DNA of 64,000 nt from CAYMDP01 sp964389375 (GCA_964389375.1 CAYMDP010000004.1:1-64000), one strand, 5' to 3'; numbered from the stretch's first letter, positions 44,313 to 52,897 are shown. The notes: generated by a model from the sequence alone, not told the origin. Numbers and translations are program-made.

Positions 44313-45599
44313 ATGTCTAAGTTTTTAAGTATTCTAGTGGCGAGCTGTTTTATCTCTGGAGTCTCCCTAGCAGAATCTGATCTGCAGAAGGTTCTGGTCG
44401 TTTATAAAGATAATTCGGTCCGTGGATTACAAACTCTTTCGAATCAAAACCGAAACCAGCTATTAAGGCAAGTGACTGCAGAAAATGAAGCCAAGCTATT
44501 TGCGGGACGATTTGGAGTTTTAAATAAAGGTGAAAGTTTGTGGATTCTAAATTCTACGATCTTGTCTGTTTCGGAAGCAGAGTCTAAACGAATTGGGACT
44601 TTATCTTTTGTAAACCAGGTGATTCCATTAGGTCGCCCCGTTCAAATTCTGCGGTCGGTGGAATTTGAGGCTTCTAACGAATTAGATCTTTTCACCTATG
44701 GACTGATTAAAATTGGAGTTCCCCAAGTTCGGGCTCAGTATGTGGGTCTTGAGGGCCGGGGAGTGCGAGTTGGTGTTATCGACACCGGGATTACTCAACG
44801 ACATCCAGATTTAACCGATCGAATTGTGGCCTTTCGCGATTTTATAAATCCAAATAACAAATTGGCTATGGATGATCACGGTCACGGGACCCATGTTGCG
44901 GGAACTATTGCGGGGGGCTCAAGCTCTGGCCGCTCTATTGGTGTGGCACCCGGCGCAGATTTAATTGTGGCTAAAGGATTTAACTCACGCGGAAATTCAG
45001 AAGACAGTGAATTGTTAAAAGCTCTTCAGTGGATGGTCGATCCAGACGACAATCCCGAAACAGATGATGGGGCTCACATTATTAGCAATTCTTGGAATAT
45101 GGGAGTCCGGGTCGGAACCTTAGAGCCCGAGTCCGAGCCCTTTTGTCAGATTATTATTCGTTTAAAAGAATTTGGAGTTTTACCTGTTTTTGCTGCTGGT
45201 AATGATGGGCCCCGTGAAAATTCAATTACACCTCCGGGTGCTTGCCCCGAATCTTTAACCGTAGGCGCGACAAATTCTTCAGACGGGATGGCGGATTTTT
45301 CGTCTCGGGGACCAGTGCGATGGAAGAATCAGACTGTAGAAAAGCCGGATGTGACGGCTCCTGGAGTTGGTGTTTACTCTGCGGACTTAGGGGCAAGATA
45401 CCGAACACGTTCTGGGACTTCGATGGCGACTCCTCACGTAGCCGGAGCTTTGGCTGTGATGAAGCAACTTTATCCTGAGCTTGGTCCCGATGAGTTGTCG
45501 GACTTGCTTCGTGAGTCTTCAGATAGCTTCGGCAGAACCGGGTATCATCCAGGATTTGGACTTGGCCGTATCGATCTTTTAAAAGCGGTCACCGAGTAA
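44313..45599 (+). CDS. Exported subtilisin-like serine protease (S8)
   Basis: A 428-residue secreted protease. A signal peptide (1-20) and a pro-region (about 25-110, with the inhibitor_I9-like VLVVYKDN strand) precede the S8 domain with Asp157 (VIDTG), His191 (HGHGTHVAG), Asn297 (AAGND) and Ser370 (SGTSMATPH). It is compact, unlike the 941-residue protease at 14-17 kb, and is more like classical subtilisins. I start at the ATG at 44313 behind GGGGG. It stands alone, which fits a degradative exoenzyme. Confidence 0.93.
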   Translation: MSKFLSILVASCFISGVSLAESDLQKVLVVYKDNSVRGLQTLSNQNRNQLLRQVTAENEAKLFAGRFGVLNKGESLWILNSTILSVSEAESKRIGTLSFVNQVIPLGRPVQILRSVEFEASNELDLFTYGLIKIGVPQVRAQYVGLEGRGVRVGVIDTGITQRHPDLTDRIVAFRDFINPNNKLAMDDHGHGTHVAGTIAGGSSSGRSIGVAPGADLIVAKGFNSRGNSEDSELLKALQWMVDPDDNPETDDGAHIISNSWNMGVRVGTLEPESEPFCQIIIRLKEFGVLPVFAAGNDGPRENSITPPGACPESLTVGATNSSDGMADFSSRGPVRWKNQTVEKPDVTAPGVGVYSADLGARYRTRSGTSMATPHVAGALAVMKQLYPELGPDELSDLLRESSDSFGRTGYHPGFGLGRIDLLKAVTE

Positions 45600-45671
45600 A
45601 CCTAAATTATTGATTCTCAGTTTTTGAACAGTCATGTAATGGCCGGGTTTTGCTTGCAAAATCTCCGTTTC

Positions 45672-45700
45672 TTGACATTTCATGAAATGTCATGATAAAC
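45672..45700 (+). promoter_or_regulatory. Promoter with embedded palindromic operator
   Basis: TTGACA (45672-45677), a 17-base spacer and ATAAAC (45695-45700). A perfect 20-base palindrome TGACATTTCA/TGAAATGTCA occupies 45673-45692, so a bound repressor would block the -35. The start codon is only 9 bases after the -10. It is the expected site for the RHH protein that follows. Confidence 0.85.
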
Positions 45701-45709
45701 TTGCCCATT

Positions 45710-45922
45710 ATGAAAGCCAAAAAATTTGCCACACAAATTGATGAAAAAGTGCTGAAGGATCTGAAGTCCTATGTGATTCAGACAGATCGAAGTATTTCAA
45801 GTGTGGTGAATGAGGCTGTGGCTGAGTATCTTCAAAGATCCAGACTTCGGCCGGCCTTTCGAGAGGCTATGGACGAAGTTTTAAACGAACATCAAGAATT
45901 GTTAAAACGACTGGCTAAATGA
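45710..45922 (+). CDS. Ribbon-helix-helix antitoxin
   Basis: A 70-residue protein of the MetJ/CopG ribbon-helix-helix type. The strand KFATQIDEKV and the helices around DLKSYVIQTDRSISSVVNEAVAEYL fit the fold; the last 20 residues would bind the toxin. I choose the ATG at 45710 since the earlier ATG at 45692 lies within the promoter. It overlaps the Doc-like toxin gene as ATGA. It should neutralise the toxin and repress its own promoter through the palindrome upstream. The classical partner of Doc is Phd, which has another fold. Confidence 0.88.
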   Translation: MKAKKFATQIDEKVLKDLKSYVIQTDRSISSVVNEAVAEYLQRSRLRPAFREAMDEVLNEHQELLKRLAK

Positions 45923-46299
45923 AGGCCGTTCTTTACCCAAGCCTGATTGAAACCTTAGAACTTCACATTCGATTGATCGATCGATTTGGCGGCAAGGGGG
46001 GAGTCAGAGACATGGGGCTGTTAGAGAGCGCCCTTATGCGTCCGCAGACTGGTTATTACAATTCCCTTTCTCTTCAGGCAGCGGCGCTACTACAAAGTCT
46101 TGCGCGTAACCATGGATTCGTTGATGGAAACAAACGGATCGCATTTGCAAGTAGTGCAATTTTTCTTCGCATGAATGGCTATCGCTTAAAGGTAGATGCC
46201 GACAACGGAGAGGCCTTTATTATCGATAGAGTCCTTAAGGCTAAGGCAGAAATCGATGAGATCGCGGCCTGGTTAGAACAGCATATGAAGTCAGTGTGA
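45919..46299 (+). CDS. Doc/Fic-family toxin
   Basis: A 126-residue Fic-fold toxin of the death-on-curing type. The active-site motif HGFVDGNKR (65-73) follows the Doc consensus HxFxxGNKR; the lysine in place of the second glycine of AMP-transferring Fic proteins points to kinase-type Doc, which phosphorylates elongation factor Tu. All catalytic residues (His65, Asp69, Asn71, Arg73) are intact, so the toxin should be active. It is translationally coupled to the RHH antitoxin upstream. The module can lie on a chromosome as a stability or stress element. Confidence 0.92.
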   Translation: MKAVLYPSLIETLELHIRLIDRFGGKGGVRDMGLLESALMRPQTGYYNSLSLQAAALLQSLARNHGFVDGNKRIAFASSAIFLRMNGYRLKVDADNGEAFIIDRVLKAKAEIDEIAAWLEQHMKSV

Positions 46300-46402
46300 T
46301 TCAAAATGGGTCAATCGTGAGGGTTTGGACCCTAAAATGCGAAGTCTTAACTAGGTCCGATCCGAATGTTTTTTGAGGTAGATTCCGATAAGTAGGGACT
46401 CT

Positions 46403-47671
46403 ATGCTTAAGAAAATAATTTTGTTTTGCATCGTCTCTACACTTACAATTCTTGTCGGAGTTTTTTCAGCCTGTTCTTCTGATAAGGCCAGCAATGGCAG
46501 CGGAACGACGCTAGCGTCAAAGGCATTTTGGCTAGAGCCTCTTAATCAAACTACAATTGGCCTTGGTCAAAATTTGAATGTCTATGCCGCCCTAAAAGCA
46601 GATGCCGGGCTTGCTTACCCTAGCTACGTGGATGCAAGTCAGGTGAGCTGGGCCTCTTCAAACCCCACTGTGGCGGCAATCAACAGCAGTGGTCTTGTGG
46701 CAGGACTTGCAGAAGGGACCACGACGATCACTGCTAGCTATCAGACTTATTCTGATCAGATCACTATCAAGGTCAGTGGACAGTTTTTAAGCCGAAGTGT
46801 TTTTGTTATGGGACAAGGACAACGCTCTTATTCTTTATATGTCCCGTCCTTTGGAAGCAGCGCTGGCCCGCACCCTTTATTGTTATCTCTTCATGGCGGT
46901 GGGGGAAGCGCGATGATTCAAGCCTCTACCAGTCTGTTAAGTCAATTTGCCCAATCCCAAAAATTTTATGTGGCTTTTTTAGAGGGTACTGGTGGAATTA
47001 AAACCTTCAATGCAGGAAATTGCTGTGGGACTGCCGAGACAAATAATGTGGATGATGTTTTATATGTGCGAAGGGCCATCGAGCAAATCGAAGCAGATTT
47101 TGCTGTAGATTCAGGAAAGATTTTTTCTACGGGTTTTTCAAATGGGGGGATGATGTCCCATCGATTGGCTTGTGAGTTAGCAGACAAAATTAGTGGCATT
47201 GCGGCCATTGGCGGAGCTTCGGGGCAATTTGATATCGATGACAATCAGTATTACCCATGCAATCCAAGTCAGCCTATTCGAGTGCTTCATATTCATGCGG
47301 CAAATGACAGAAATTATCCCATTGAAGGTGGATTCGGAGACGGATTTTCAAATACTCCATTTTATTCGATTGAATCTACGATCGAGACCTGGCGGATCCG
47401 AAATAACCTGACAAGTCAGGCGGCTATCGAAAACATTTCTTCAACGACTCAATGCCGGCACTATCGGACGGTGAGTAATGGGGCTTTGCCCAGTGCGCCC
47501 GTAAGTCTTTGTGTCTTGGACCCCACTGATATCTATGACTCCATCAATGAAATCGTATTTGGAGGCGGGCACTCATGGCCCGGCGGAGCCCGCTCTCCGG
47601 CTCCAAATAGCGATGTTCCACCTCAAGATTTTAATGCCAATGCCTACCTGTGGGACTTTCTAAATAATTAG
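46403..47671 (+). CDS. Lipoprotein esterase (PHB depolymerase/LpqC type) with Ig-like domain
   Basis: A 422-residue lipoprotein with lipobox FSAC (Cys24). Residues 40-125 form a bacterial Ig-like (Big2) domain, with WASSNPTVAAINSSGLV typical. Residues 130-422 are an alpha/beta hydrolase of the poly(3-hydroxybutyrate) depolymerase/feruloyl esterase family: LSLHGGGGS oxyanion loop, nucleophile GFSNGG with Ser246, Asp302 in HAANDRNYP and the His in GGGHSWPGG. The CC pair and nearby cysteines suggest disulfides. It would cleave polyester, acetylated sugar or feruloyl bonds outside the cell. Confidence 0.88.
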   Translation: MLKKIILFCIVSTLTILVGVFSACSSDKASNGSGTTLASKAFWLEPLNQTTIGLGQNLNVYAALKADAGLAYPSYVDASQVSWASSNPTVAAINSSGLVAGLAEGTTTITASYQTYSDQITIKVSGQFLSRSVFVMGQGQRSYSLYVPSFGSSAGPHPLLLSLHGGGGSAMIQASTSLLSQFAQSQKFYVAFLEGTGGIKTFNAGNCCGTAETNNVDDVLYVRRAIEQIEADFAVDSGKIFSTGFSNGGMMSHRLACELADKISGIAAIGGASGQFDIDDNQYYPCNPSQPIRVLHIHAANDRNYPIEGGFGDGFSNTPFYSIESTIETWRIRNNLTSQAAIENISSTTQCRHYRTVSNGALPSAPVSLCVLDPTDIYDSINEIVFGGGHSWPGGARSPAPNSDVPPQDFNANAYLWDFLNN

Positions 47672-47763
47672 TGATAAAACAAGAGCCAGGTGACTGCTTG
47701 ATGGAGTAAGGATAAGAGTAAGAGCCGATTCTGTAGACTTATCGAACGAGAGGCCCTCTTAAG

Positions 47764-48672
47764 ATGTTGTTTAGTGAAGTACTTAAAGCTCACCGGTCAG
47801 CGGAAGCCAAGCATAGTTATACCGATATTCTGGGTGATGCATTTTTAATGAATGAGAATCCGATCTATCGAAGGATCAGATTACAAGCCTTAAATCTTGG
47901 AGTGAGCTTTGCCGAGGCAACGACTCAATACCTGTTAATGCCGTTTAATCAACTTGATAAGATCCTCGCCTCAAAACAAGTTCCCTTTGTCCCATCAGCG
48001 CGCCTCATGGCTGAGGTTGAATTGAAACACCCGATGGTCTTCGATCTTGAACAAATGCCGATGCCCGAGAGCTATCACTTGCACGAAAGTGCGCATATTG
48101 TGGGTGAGCATTGCAGTTTAACACTTAAGGTAAGTCATCAAGAGGAAAAAATCTTAAAGGCGATTTTATGTGAGAGTTTTGCCAATACTGTGGATGCCTT
48201 GGCCTGTGTTTATGCCGAAACGGAGTTTCACAAAGTTTTTTTGCGACTGAATTGTTATATGACTCCCGTCGATAAGACCCGCAATCTGATTAATAAAGTA
48301 AGCCAGGCCTTGGGTGAGGAGTTCGCGATACGCTTAGTTTTGATTTCCTATGTGTTTGCAAATTTTTTGCGTGATGAAGTCCCGCTCGCCTTAATTGAAG
48401 AATGGATCGAAAAGTTTGCGAATCTGGAAAAACCTCCGACAAAAAAAATGCTGAAGGATTGTGTGGAACTTGGTGGTATTGGCCAGGCTTTGGATCCACT
48501 TTTTCGAATACGGACAACAGAAAATTATTTTATGACCCAAGGTTTAGGTGGCGAAGTCTATGATCTTCTGAATTTTGATTTCTTAATTCAACTTCGACGC
48601 AAGGATTTTACTGAAGTTTTTGAAGCCATGATTTCGAGTCTTTATAGGGATCAAAATCTTTCATTAAACTGA
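47764..48672 (+). CDS. Cytosolic protein with HExxH motif, unknown
   Basis: A 302-residue protein without signal peptide or membrane segment. Residues 107-111 read HESAH, a zinc-metalloprotease HExxH, and Glu137 in LCESFANTVD lies 26 residues downstream on what is probably a helix, giving the H-E-x-x-H...E of gluzincins. The rest is helical. I recognise no family. The segment is not necessarily catalytic. It stands between the esterase and the second dispersed repeat copy. Confidence 0.75.
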   Translation: MLFSEVLKAHRSAEAKHSYTDILGDAFLMNENPIYRRIRLQALNLGVSFAEATTQYLLMPFNQLDKILASKQVPFVPSARLMAEVELKHPMVFDLEQMPMPESYHLHESAHIVGEHCSLTLKVSHQEEKILKAILCESFANTVDALACVYAETEFHKVFLRLNCYMTPVDKTRNLINKVSQALGEEFAIRLVLISYVFANFLRDEVPLALIEEWIEKFANLEKPPTKKMLKDCVELGGIGQALDPLFRIRTTENYFMTQGLGGEVYDLLNFDFLIQLRRKDFTEVFEAMISSLYRDQNLSLN

Positions 48673-48705
48673 AGTTTTGGTCATTCCCATGGCCTGACCA
48701 TGTGC

Positions 48706-48734
48706 CCCACTGCCAGGTGCCGGGCACTCACTGT
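48706..48734 (-). repeat. Dispersed 29-base palindromic repeat, copy 2
   Basis: Exact inverted copy of 7268-7296, lying 34 bases after the stop of the HExxH gene. Weaker similarity continues on both sides. Confidence 0.85.
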
Positions 48735-48835
48735 TTAGACGCAGCTCTAAGGCTATTTTCAATACTGACTAGCTACGAATTGTTTACTAGATTATAGCTA
48801 CTGATCAATCGGATCAATTACCTAAGGAGATGAGA

Positions 48836-49315
48836 ATGTCCGAACTTGTGACCTGCGTTTGGTTTGATTACGGTGAAGCTAGTAAGGCTGCCGCTTTTTA
48901 TGCAGCCACCTTTCCGAACAGTAGTGTTGGGCGAGTCAATTTTGCACCTGGAGATTTTCCGGGAGGCAAAGGGGGGAGTGAGCTGACTGTAGAGTTTAAT
49001 GTGATGGGACGAAAATTTGTCGGTCTTAACGGCGGACCAAATTTTTAACCTAACGAATCTGTCAGCTTCATGATCATTACCGACAATCAGGAAGAAACGG
49101 ATCGATACTGGAATGCGATCATTAACAATGGTGGCGCAGAAAGCGCCTGTGGTTGGTGCAAGGACCGCTGGGGTTTCTCTTGGCAGATTACTCCAAGATT
49201 GCTGCTTGATCTGACAACCAGTTCTGATTCTGAGCAAGCAAAGCGTGCATTTGAGGCGATGATGGGCATGACTAAAATTGACATCGCCGCCCTTCGAGCT
49301 GCCGTAAAGTCCTAA
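48836..49315 (+). pseudogene. VOC-family (PhnB-like) gene broken by one stop codon
   Basis: A 159-codon gene of the vicinal oxygen chelate / PhnB type (VTCVWFDYGEASKAAAFYAATF, then IITDNQEETDRYWNAI and CGWCKDRWGFSWQITP). AAGGAG lies 6 bases before the ATG. At 49046-49048 an in-frame TAA interrupts GGPNF-stop-PNESVSF; relatives have GGPNFKPNEAVSF there, so a Lys AAA has probably become TAA. The frame is unbroken on both sides, so it is a single nonsense change: a recent pseudogene or a sequencing error. Two proteins from two starts are unlikely since the fold would be split. Confidence 0.85.
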
Positions 49316-49394
49316 AGCGAACTTTGAGAATTTAGGGATTTTTTTGTTGAAAAATAGACTGGGCGGACTGGACACGAATTGAGTAGGATTCGGG

Positions 49395-49431
49395 GTCCTG
49401 TTTTTAGAAAGCGTGTTTCCAAAAACAGGAC
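49395..49431. terminator. Hairpin between converging genes
   Basis: GTCCTGTTTTT pairs perfectly with AAAAACAGGAC, and inside the loop GAAA pairs with TTTC. It lies between the VOC pseudogene and the converging small exported gene and could stop transcription from both sides, although no separate T-run follows. Confidence 0.55.
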
Positions 49432-49447
49432 TCGGTCTTAGGGAGGA

Positions 49448-49789
49448 CTATTCGCAGCGTGAAACTTCCCAAATTGCGCGGCAAGAATCTGGAGTTGCGT
49501 CAAGGCTGTCGTCTAAACACTTTGTATCGACGTAGCTGATAACTAAAAGATCCTTTTTTCGATTAACGCGAATACGAGATTCATCTTTTTCGATATCTTC
49601 TTTCATAAGCTTCAGTGCTTTGTGTCTTACGGCGTAGGGGTTTCCAGTAAAGCACATTTCATAATAGCCAATTGAGCTTTCTAAAACATTTTGGCCTTTT
49701 TCGGGGCCTTCAGAGAAATAAAGATCTCCGCTAGAGGCCATGGCGGATAGGGGTAAAACTAGAAACAGTAAGGCGATAAGAACTTTCAT
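49448..49789 (-). CDS. Small exported protein, unknown
   Basis: A 113-residue protein with a standard signal peptide (to about residue 18, AMASSG) and a mature part with four cysteines (MCFTG, TKCLDD, DSCRA, SRCE), probably two disulfides in the periplasm. TTTGGAGGG lies just before the ATG. No family was recognised. Confidence 0.75.
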   Translation of the reverse strand: MKVLIALLFLVLPLSAMASSGDLYFSEGPEKGQNVLESSIGYYEMCFTGNPYAVRHKALKLMKEDIEKDESRIRVNRKKDLLVISYVDTKCLDDSLDATPDSCRAIWEVSRCE

Positions 49790-49933
49790 AAACCCTCCAA
49801 ATGTTGCTAAGGTCTTTAGCAGCGAAGGTTTTGCCTGTAAATAGGCAAGCCTTTTGTGAAATTTTGTCCTAATGCTTTGGGATAGCAGGGGCCGGCTTAT
49901 AATCGAGCTGCGGATTACTTAGGGGCGGAATAC

Positions 49934-51181
49934 CTAGAGTCGGTTTGCCTGCTTAAGTTTATTCAATAAGACCTTTTCAGCCCGTTTTAATTGGGGGTCT
50001 TCGCTAGCGCCAGCTTGTAGGGGCCAATCGACATTTACATCGGGCTCAACACCCTTACCCTCTAGATCGACTCCATCAAGTAAAAGTCCCTGGGATGAAA
50101 GATAAAGGAAATAGGGCAAAGAGAGTTCTCTCATGTGGGCTGCGCCTGCCACAAAAAAACCTGCGGTGCGGGTGCCAATCAATGTGGCTCTCTTGGTTTT
50201 TTTAAATTGAAAGGCCAAAGCCTCTTTTCCCGAGCGCACACCTTCGTTGATGATCACGACCATGGGTTTTTTAAAGCTTTCAGGGTTTGTTTTAGATTCG
50301 GGTTTGCTTTTATTCTTGGTTCCGTCCCGAAGAATAAAGGCGGATTCAAAATAAGTAGAGCTGTCTTCGAAAAAGGGATCTAAGTGGTCGTACCAGGCTC
50401 CGCCAAAGCCGTCTCTTAAGTCTAAGATAAATCCGTCGACATGTTTTAAGGATTTTACGGCTTTTGCGAGTTCTTTCTTTGTTTCATCGTGGGTTCCGGT
50501 CCACAGATGGACATAGCCGAAAGTTTTATCTTCTTTTTTAATTTCTCGGACACTGTTTTTAGTTGCCGAGATATAAGATTGATGAAGCCCTTCTTGAAGG
50601 GGAGTGACTTTGATTTTATGTACTTTGGATCTTCGTTTGATTTCTAGCTCGACCGTTTTATTTGCAAGGCCCTGAAAGGATTTTGCGGGGACAAAGGGGC
50701 TGCCATTCGCTTTTAAAATTAAGTCCCCTCTTTTTAGATCTGCTTTTTCTGCTGGGTAGCCGTTTAGGACCGAGCGGACTTGAAAGCCATCAACACTTTT
50801 TTTGTATTCGGCCCCGATATGCGCAATCGCAGGAGTCTTTGGATCTCTTGTGCCGAAGAGGGATCTAAAAAAGAAAAATTCTAGATCTGATTCCGTATAA
50901 AACTGAGTGTGGGAAACCTTTAAGGTCGATAGAAATGCGTTGATCTGAGTGGCAAGCTCATCCAGGTTTTTTGCATCTGCTGCCCGGCGCTTCATTTTTT
51001 CATATTGTCTGGGTGTAAAATATTTTTGTTCTAGTTTTAAAGGGTAGATATTGGGCTTTGCGGTTTGCCAGAATTCTTCGAATATTTTTTGACCCTCGAA
51101 ATTGGCGGGTGGGGCAAGTTGTTGGCTTTGGGCCCAAGTGGTGCTGAGGAGAAAAAGTGTTATAAAAAATGATTTTGCCAT
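49934..51181 (-). CDS. Exported S41-family peptidase with PDZ domain
   Basis: A 415-residue protease with signal peptide (1-18), a helical N-terminal part, a PDZ domain at about 118-190 (VRSVLNGYPAEKADLKRGD) and an S41 catalytic core (FILDLRDGFGG, then NEGVRSGKEA with Ser317, then GTRTAG). The lysine of tail-specific CtpA enzymes (usual TFGKG) is replaced by Phe in RTAGFF, as in S41B/tricorn-like members that use a Ser-His-Glu arrangement. It starts 5 bases after the stop of a small membrane-protein gene and is probably cotranscribed with it. Confidence 0.88.
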   Translation of the reverse strand: MAKSFFITLFLLSTTWAQSQQLAPPANFEGQKIFEEFWQTAKPNIYPLKLEQKYFTPRQYEKMKRRAADAKNLDELATQINAFLSTLKVSHTQFYTESDLEFFFFRSLFGTRDPKTPAIAHIGAEYKKSVDGFQVRSVLNGYPAEKADLKRGDLILKANGSPFVPAKSFQGLANKTVELEIKRRSKVHKIKVTPLQEGLHQSYISATKNSVREIKKEDKTFGYVHLWTGTHDETKKELAKAVKSLKHVDGFILDLRDGFGGAWYDHLDPFFEDSSTYFESAFILRDGTKNKSKPESKTNPESFKKPMVVIINEGVRSGKEALAFQFKKTKRATLIGTRTAGFFVAGAAHMRELSLPYFLYLSSQGLLLDGVDLEGKGVEPDVNVDWPLQAGASEDPQLKRAEKVLLNKLKQANRL

Positions 51182-51186
51182 TTACC

Positions 51187-51573
51187 TTATATTCGCTGAG
51201 CAAGACGAGTTGCAAAGTAGGTACGCGAGTAGACTAGAACGGGAAGAGCTAGCAAAAGAAGCAGGGTGGTGTACTGCCAGTAGGCAGTAAATTGTGGAGT
51301 AAGTGCTGGCCCGAATCCATACCAAACCAAAATTCCATTTGGACCGAGTCCTTCGCTGAGCACTTGGTAATCGAAAACAATTCTGTTTATTTGAATTGAA
51401 GCCATTAGTCCTAGCAATGCGCCAAGGGATAGGGAGCAAGCATTCACTAAAAGAGAAATGATCCAGGAGCGAGCTAAAGCCTTAAACCACTGATCTAAAA
51501 AAAGTAGTGAAATCGTAGCGATCAACAATGCGGATAAGACAGGGATCCATATAAGAAAAATATTTGCAGTCAT
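51187..51573 (-). CDS. Small membrane protein, unknown
   Basis: A 128-residue inner-membrane protein with three predicted transmembrane segments (about 5-27, 38-62 and 98-117). No family was recognised. Its first five codons (MTANI) and the 80 bases upstream recur, diverged, at 52258-52340, where the start is GTG and the frame soon ends. The S41 peptidase gene follows by 5 bases, so the membrane protein may assist it. Confidence 0.72.
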   Translation of the reverse strand: MTANIFLIWIPVLSALLIATISLLFLDQWFKALARSWIISLLVNACSLSLGALLGLMASIQINRIVFDYQVLSEGLGPNGILVWYGFGPALTPQFTAYWQYTTLLLLLALPVLVYSRTYFATRLAQRI

Positions 51574-51640
51574 GGCTTTGTTTTAGGTCGAAGAATCAGA
51601 AATGTAAATGCGTTTGGCAGTGGAGTTTTCGCGGGTGGCC
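51559..51640 (-). repeat. Imperfect direct repeat, copy A
   Basis: About 82 bases, roughly three-quarters identical to 52258-52340 in the same orientation. Shared blocks include AATATTTGCAGTCA, TTTTAGG and GTAAATGCGTTTGG. It covers the start codon region of the small membrane-protein gene and its upstream region. Confidence 0.8.
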
Positions 51641-51661
51641 AATGCGCTTGGATAATCCGTC

Positions 51662-52216
51662 TTAATCTGATCCCTGTAAAGTTAGCCACTGACCACCCTC
51701 GCAATAATAAGTCACTGAGGCCTTTGGCACAAACGCATCATCAATTCCTTGATGATCTAGATTTTTAGGAAGGGGACCGCCATAGGTTTGTTGATGAGCT
51801 AAGATAGAATCTTTTGAAGCTGCAGAGAGAAATCTTGAGTAACCCACTTTTCCCTCGTTAATAACTTGCAACACGCGCCTATTTTCAGATGGTGCGAATG
51901 TAGATGGGCATGGCGCCTCCTTCTCCCAGACTACAAAAATAGAAGAATTGCCATTTTTCGAGCAAAGAACAGCCCAATCTTTACTTTTCCGAGAGGCAAA
52001 GCTGCCAGCAATCAGGTTGTGCGGATTCCGCACGTCCCAGGACTGAGGTATTTCGCAGCCTTGGCTTTCTATTGCCTTTACAACTTTCCGAGGGACGCCG
52101 GGAACCTGGTCGGGTTTTATAAAGCGTATTTCTTTCTCTGCTTTTTTCCAATCAATTGTCGCCGACGCCACATCAGTTGAGAGTAAGCATAGGACCGTGC
52201 TAATTAGAACTTTCAT
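51662..52216 (-). CDS. Exported protein of unknown function
   Basis: A 184-residue protein with signal peptide (to about residue 19, VASAT) and five cysteines in the mature part (GCEIP, LCSKN, PCPST, YYCEGG). It seems globular and periplasmic. No family was recognised. It is flanked on both sides by copies of an 82-base imperfect repeat, so it may have been inserted or exposed by a duplication. Confidence 0.72.
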   Translation of the reverse strand: MKVLISTVLCLLSTDVASATIDWKKAEKEIRFIKPDQVPGVPRKVVKAIESQGCEIPQSWDVRNPHNLIAGSFASRKSKDWAVLCSKNGNSSIFVVWEKEAPCPSTFAPSENRRVLQVINEGKVGYSRFLSAASKDSILAHQQTYGGPLPKNLDHQGIDDAFVPKASVTYYCEGGQWLTLQGSD

Positions 52217-52257
52217 TAGTTCCTCCGAGGGACGAATTCTCTTCTATAGCGTCCAAG

Positions 52258-52340
52258 AATATTTGCAGTCACGGGTTTCCTTTTAGGCCGAAGGGCAAAA
52301 AAAGTAAATGCGTTTGGTGTGGGCTTTCGCAGCTGGCTAG
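52258..52340 (-). repeat. Imperfect direct repeat, copy B
   Basis: Counterpart of 51559-51640. On the minus strand it ends in GTGACTGCAAATATT, the diverged equivalent of the membrane-protein gene start, after which similarity is lost. It overlaps the last bases of the nucleotidyltransferase gene. Confidence 0.8.
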
Positions 52341-52897
52341 GATCTTTCTCTAGCTAACTTTTTGTATTCAGCTAAAAACTCATTAAATTTCTCGAGTTCC
52401 TCTTCATTTTCAGACCACTTCTTAATTTTTTGAATTTTAATTGGGTGTTTCTCTGCGACCCAAAGGGCATGAATGAGGCTTCCACGGTCCTTCCAGTGGT
52501 ACCATGCGGCTAGACGATCCATCACACATTGAGTCGGGGAGTAGAGTTTAACGACTACGCCAGCTACTTCAAATTTTCCTTCAGCTTCGACTGGGACCTC
52601 ATCACCAATGCCGAGCGGGCCACTTCCAGGAAACTCAAGATAAAACTTCGAGTCAGGATGTTTGAAGTATCGATCATCTTTCTTAAATCCAATTTGAGAT
52701 AAGCTTTTATGGATCGCATCTTTCGAATAGGGTGAAACAAAGTCTAAATCGTGAGAATGATATCGTTCATCCGTATAAATCGAAACGCAGGAGCCGCCAA
52801 CTAAAACACATGAGATGCCGGATTTTTCGAGTTGCTGCACTACTGCCGCTGCAAAATGTTTTCGGTCAAGTTTTGGGGAAATTTTTAAGCGTGACAC
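52337..52897 (-). CDS. Nucleotidyltransferase-fold protein, possible toxin of a two-gene module
   Basis: A 186-residue protein with the nucleotidyltransferase core: VLVGGSCVSIY (Gly34-Gly35-Ser36) followed by HDLDF with metal-binding Asp50 and Asp52. The third carboxylate is likely in the KFYLEF strand. It resembles the DUF6036/AbiEii-like group. It starts at a GTG whose G is the last base of the preceding gene's TAG, so translation is coupled to the HTH gene. Such HTH plus nucleotidyltransferase pairs are often toxin-antitoxin or phage-defence modules; that use here is inference. Confidence 0.8.
   Translation of the reverse strand: MSRLKISPKLDRKHFAAAVVQQLEKSGISCVLVGGSCVSIYTDERYHSHDLDFVSPYSKDAIHKSLSQIGFKKDDRYFKHPDSKFYLEFPGSGPLGIGDEVPVEAEGKFEVAGVVVKLYSPTQCVMDRLAAWYHWKDRGSLIHALWVAEKHPIKIQKIKKWSENEEELEKFNEFLAEYKKLARERS

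Noticed and set aside
49361..49386. Fragment resembling the 3' end of tRNA-Asp (possible attachment site)
   Set aside because: Only scattered identity with 53479-53505; attachment repeats are normally exact over 15 or more bases.
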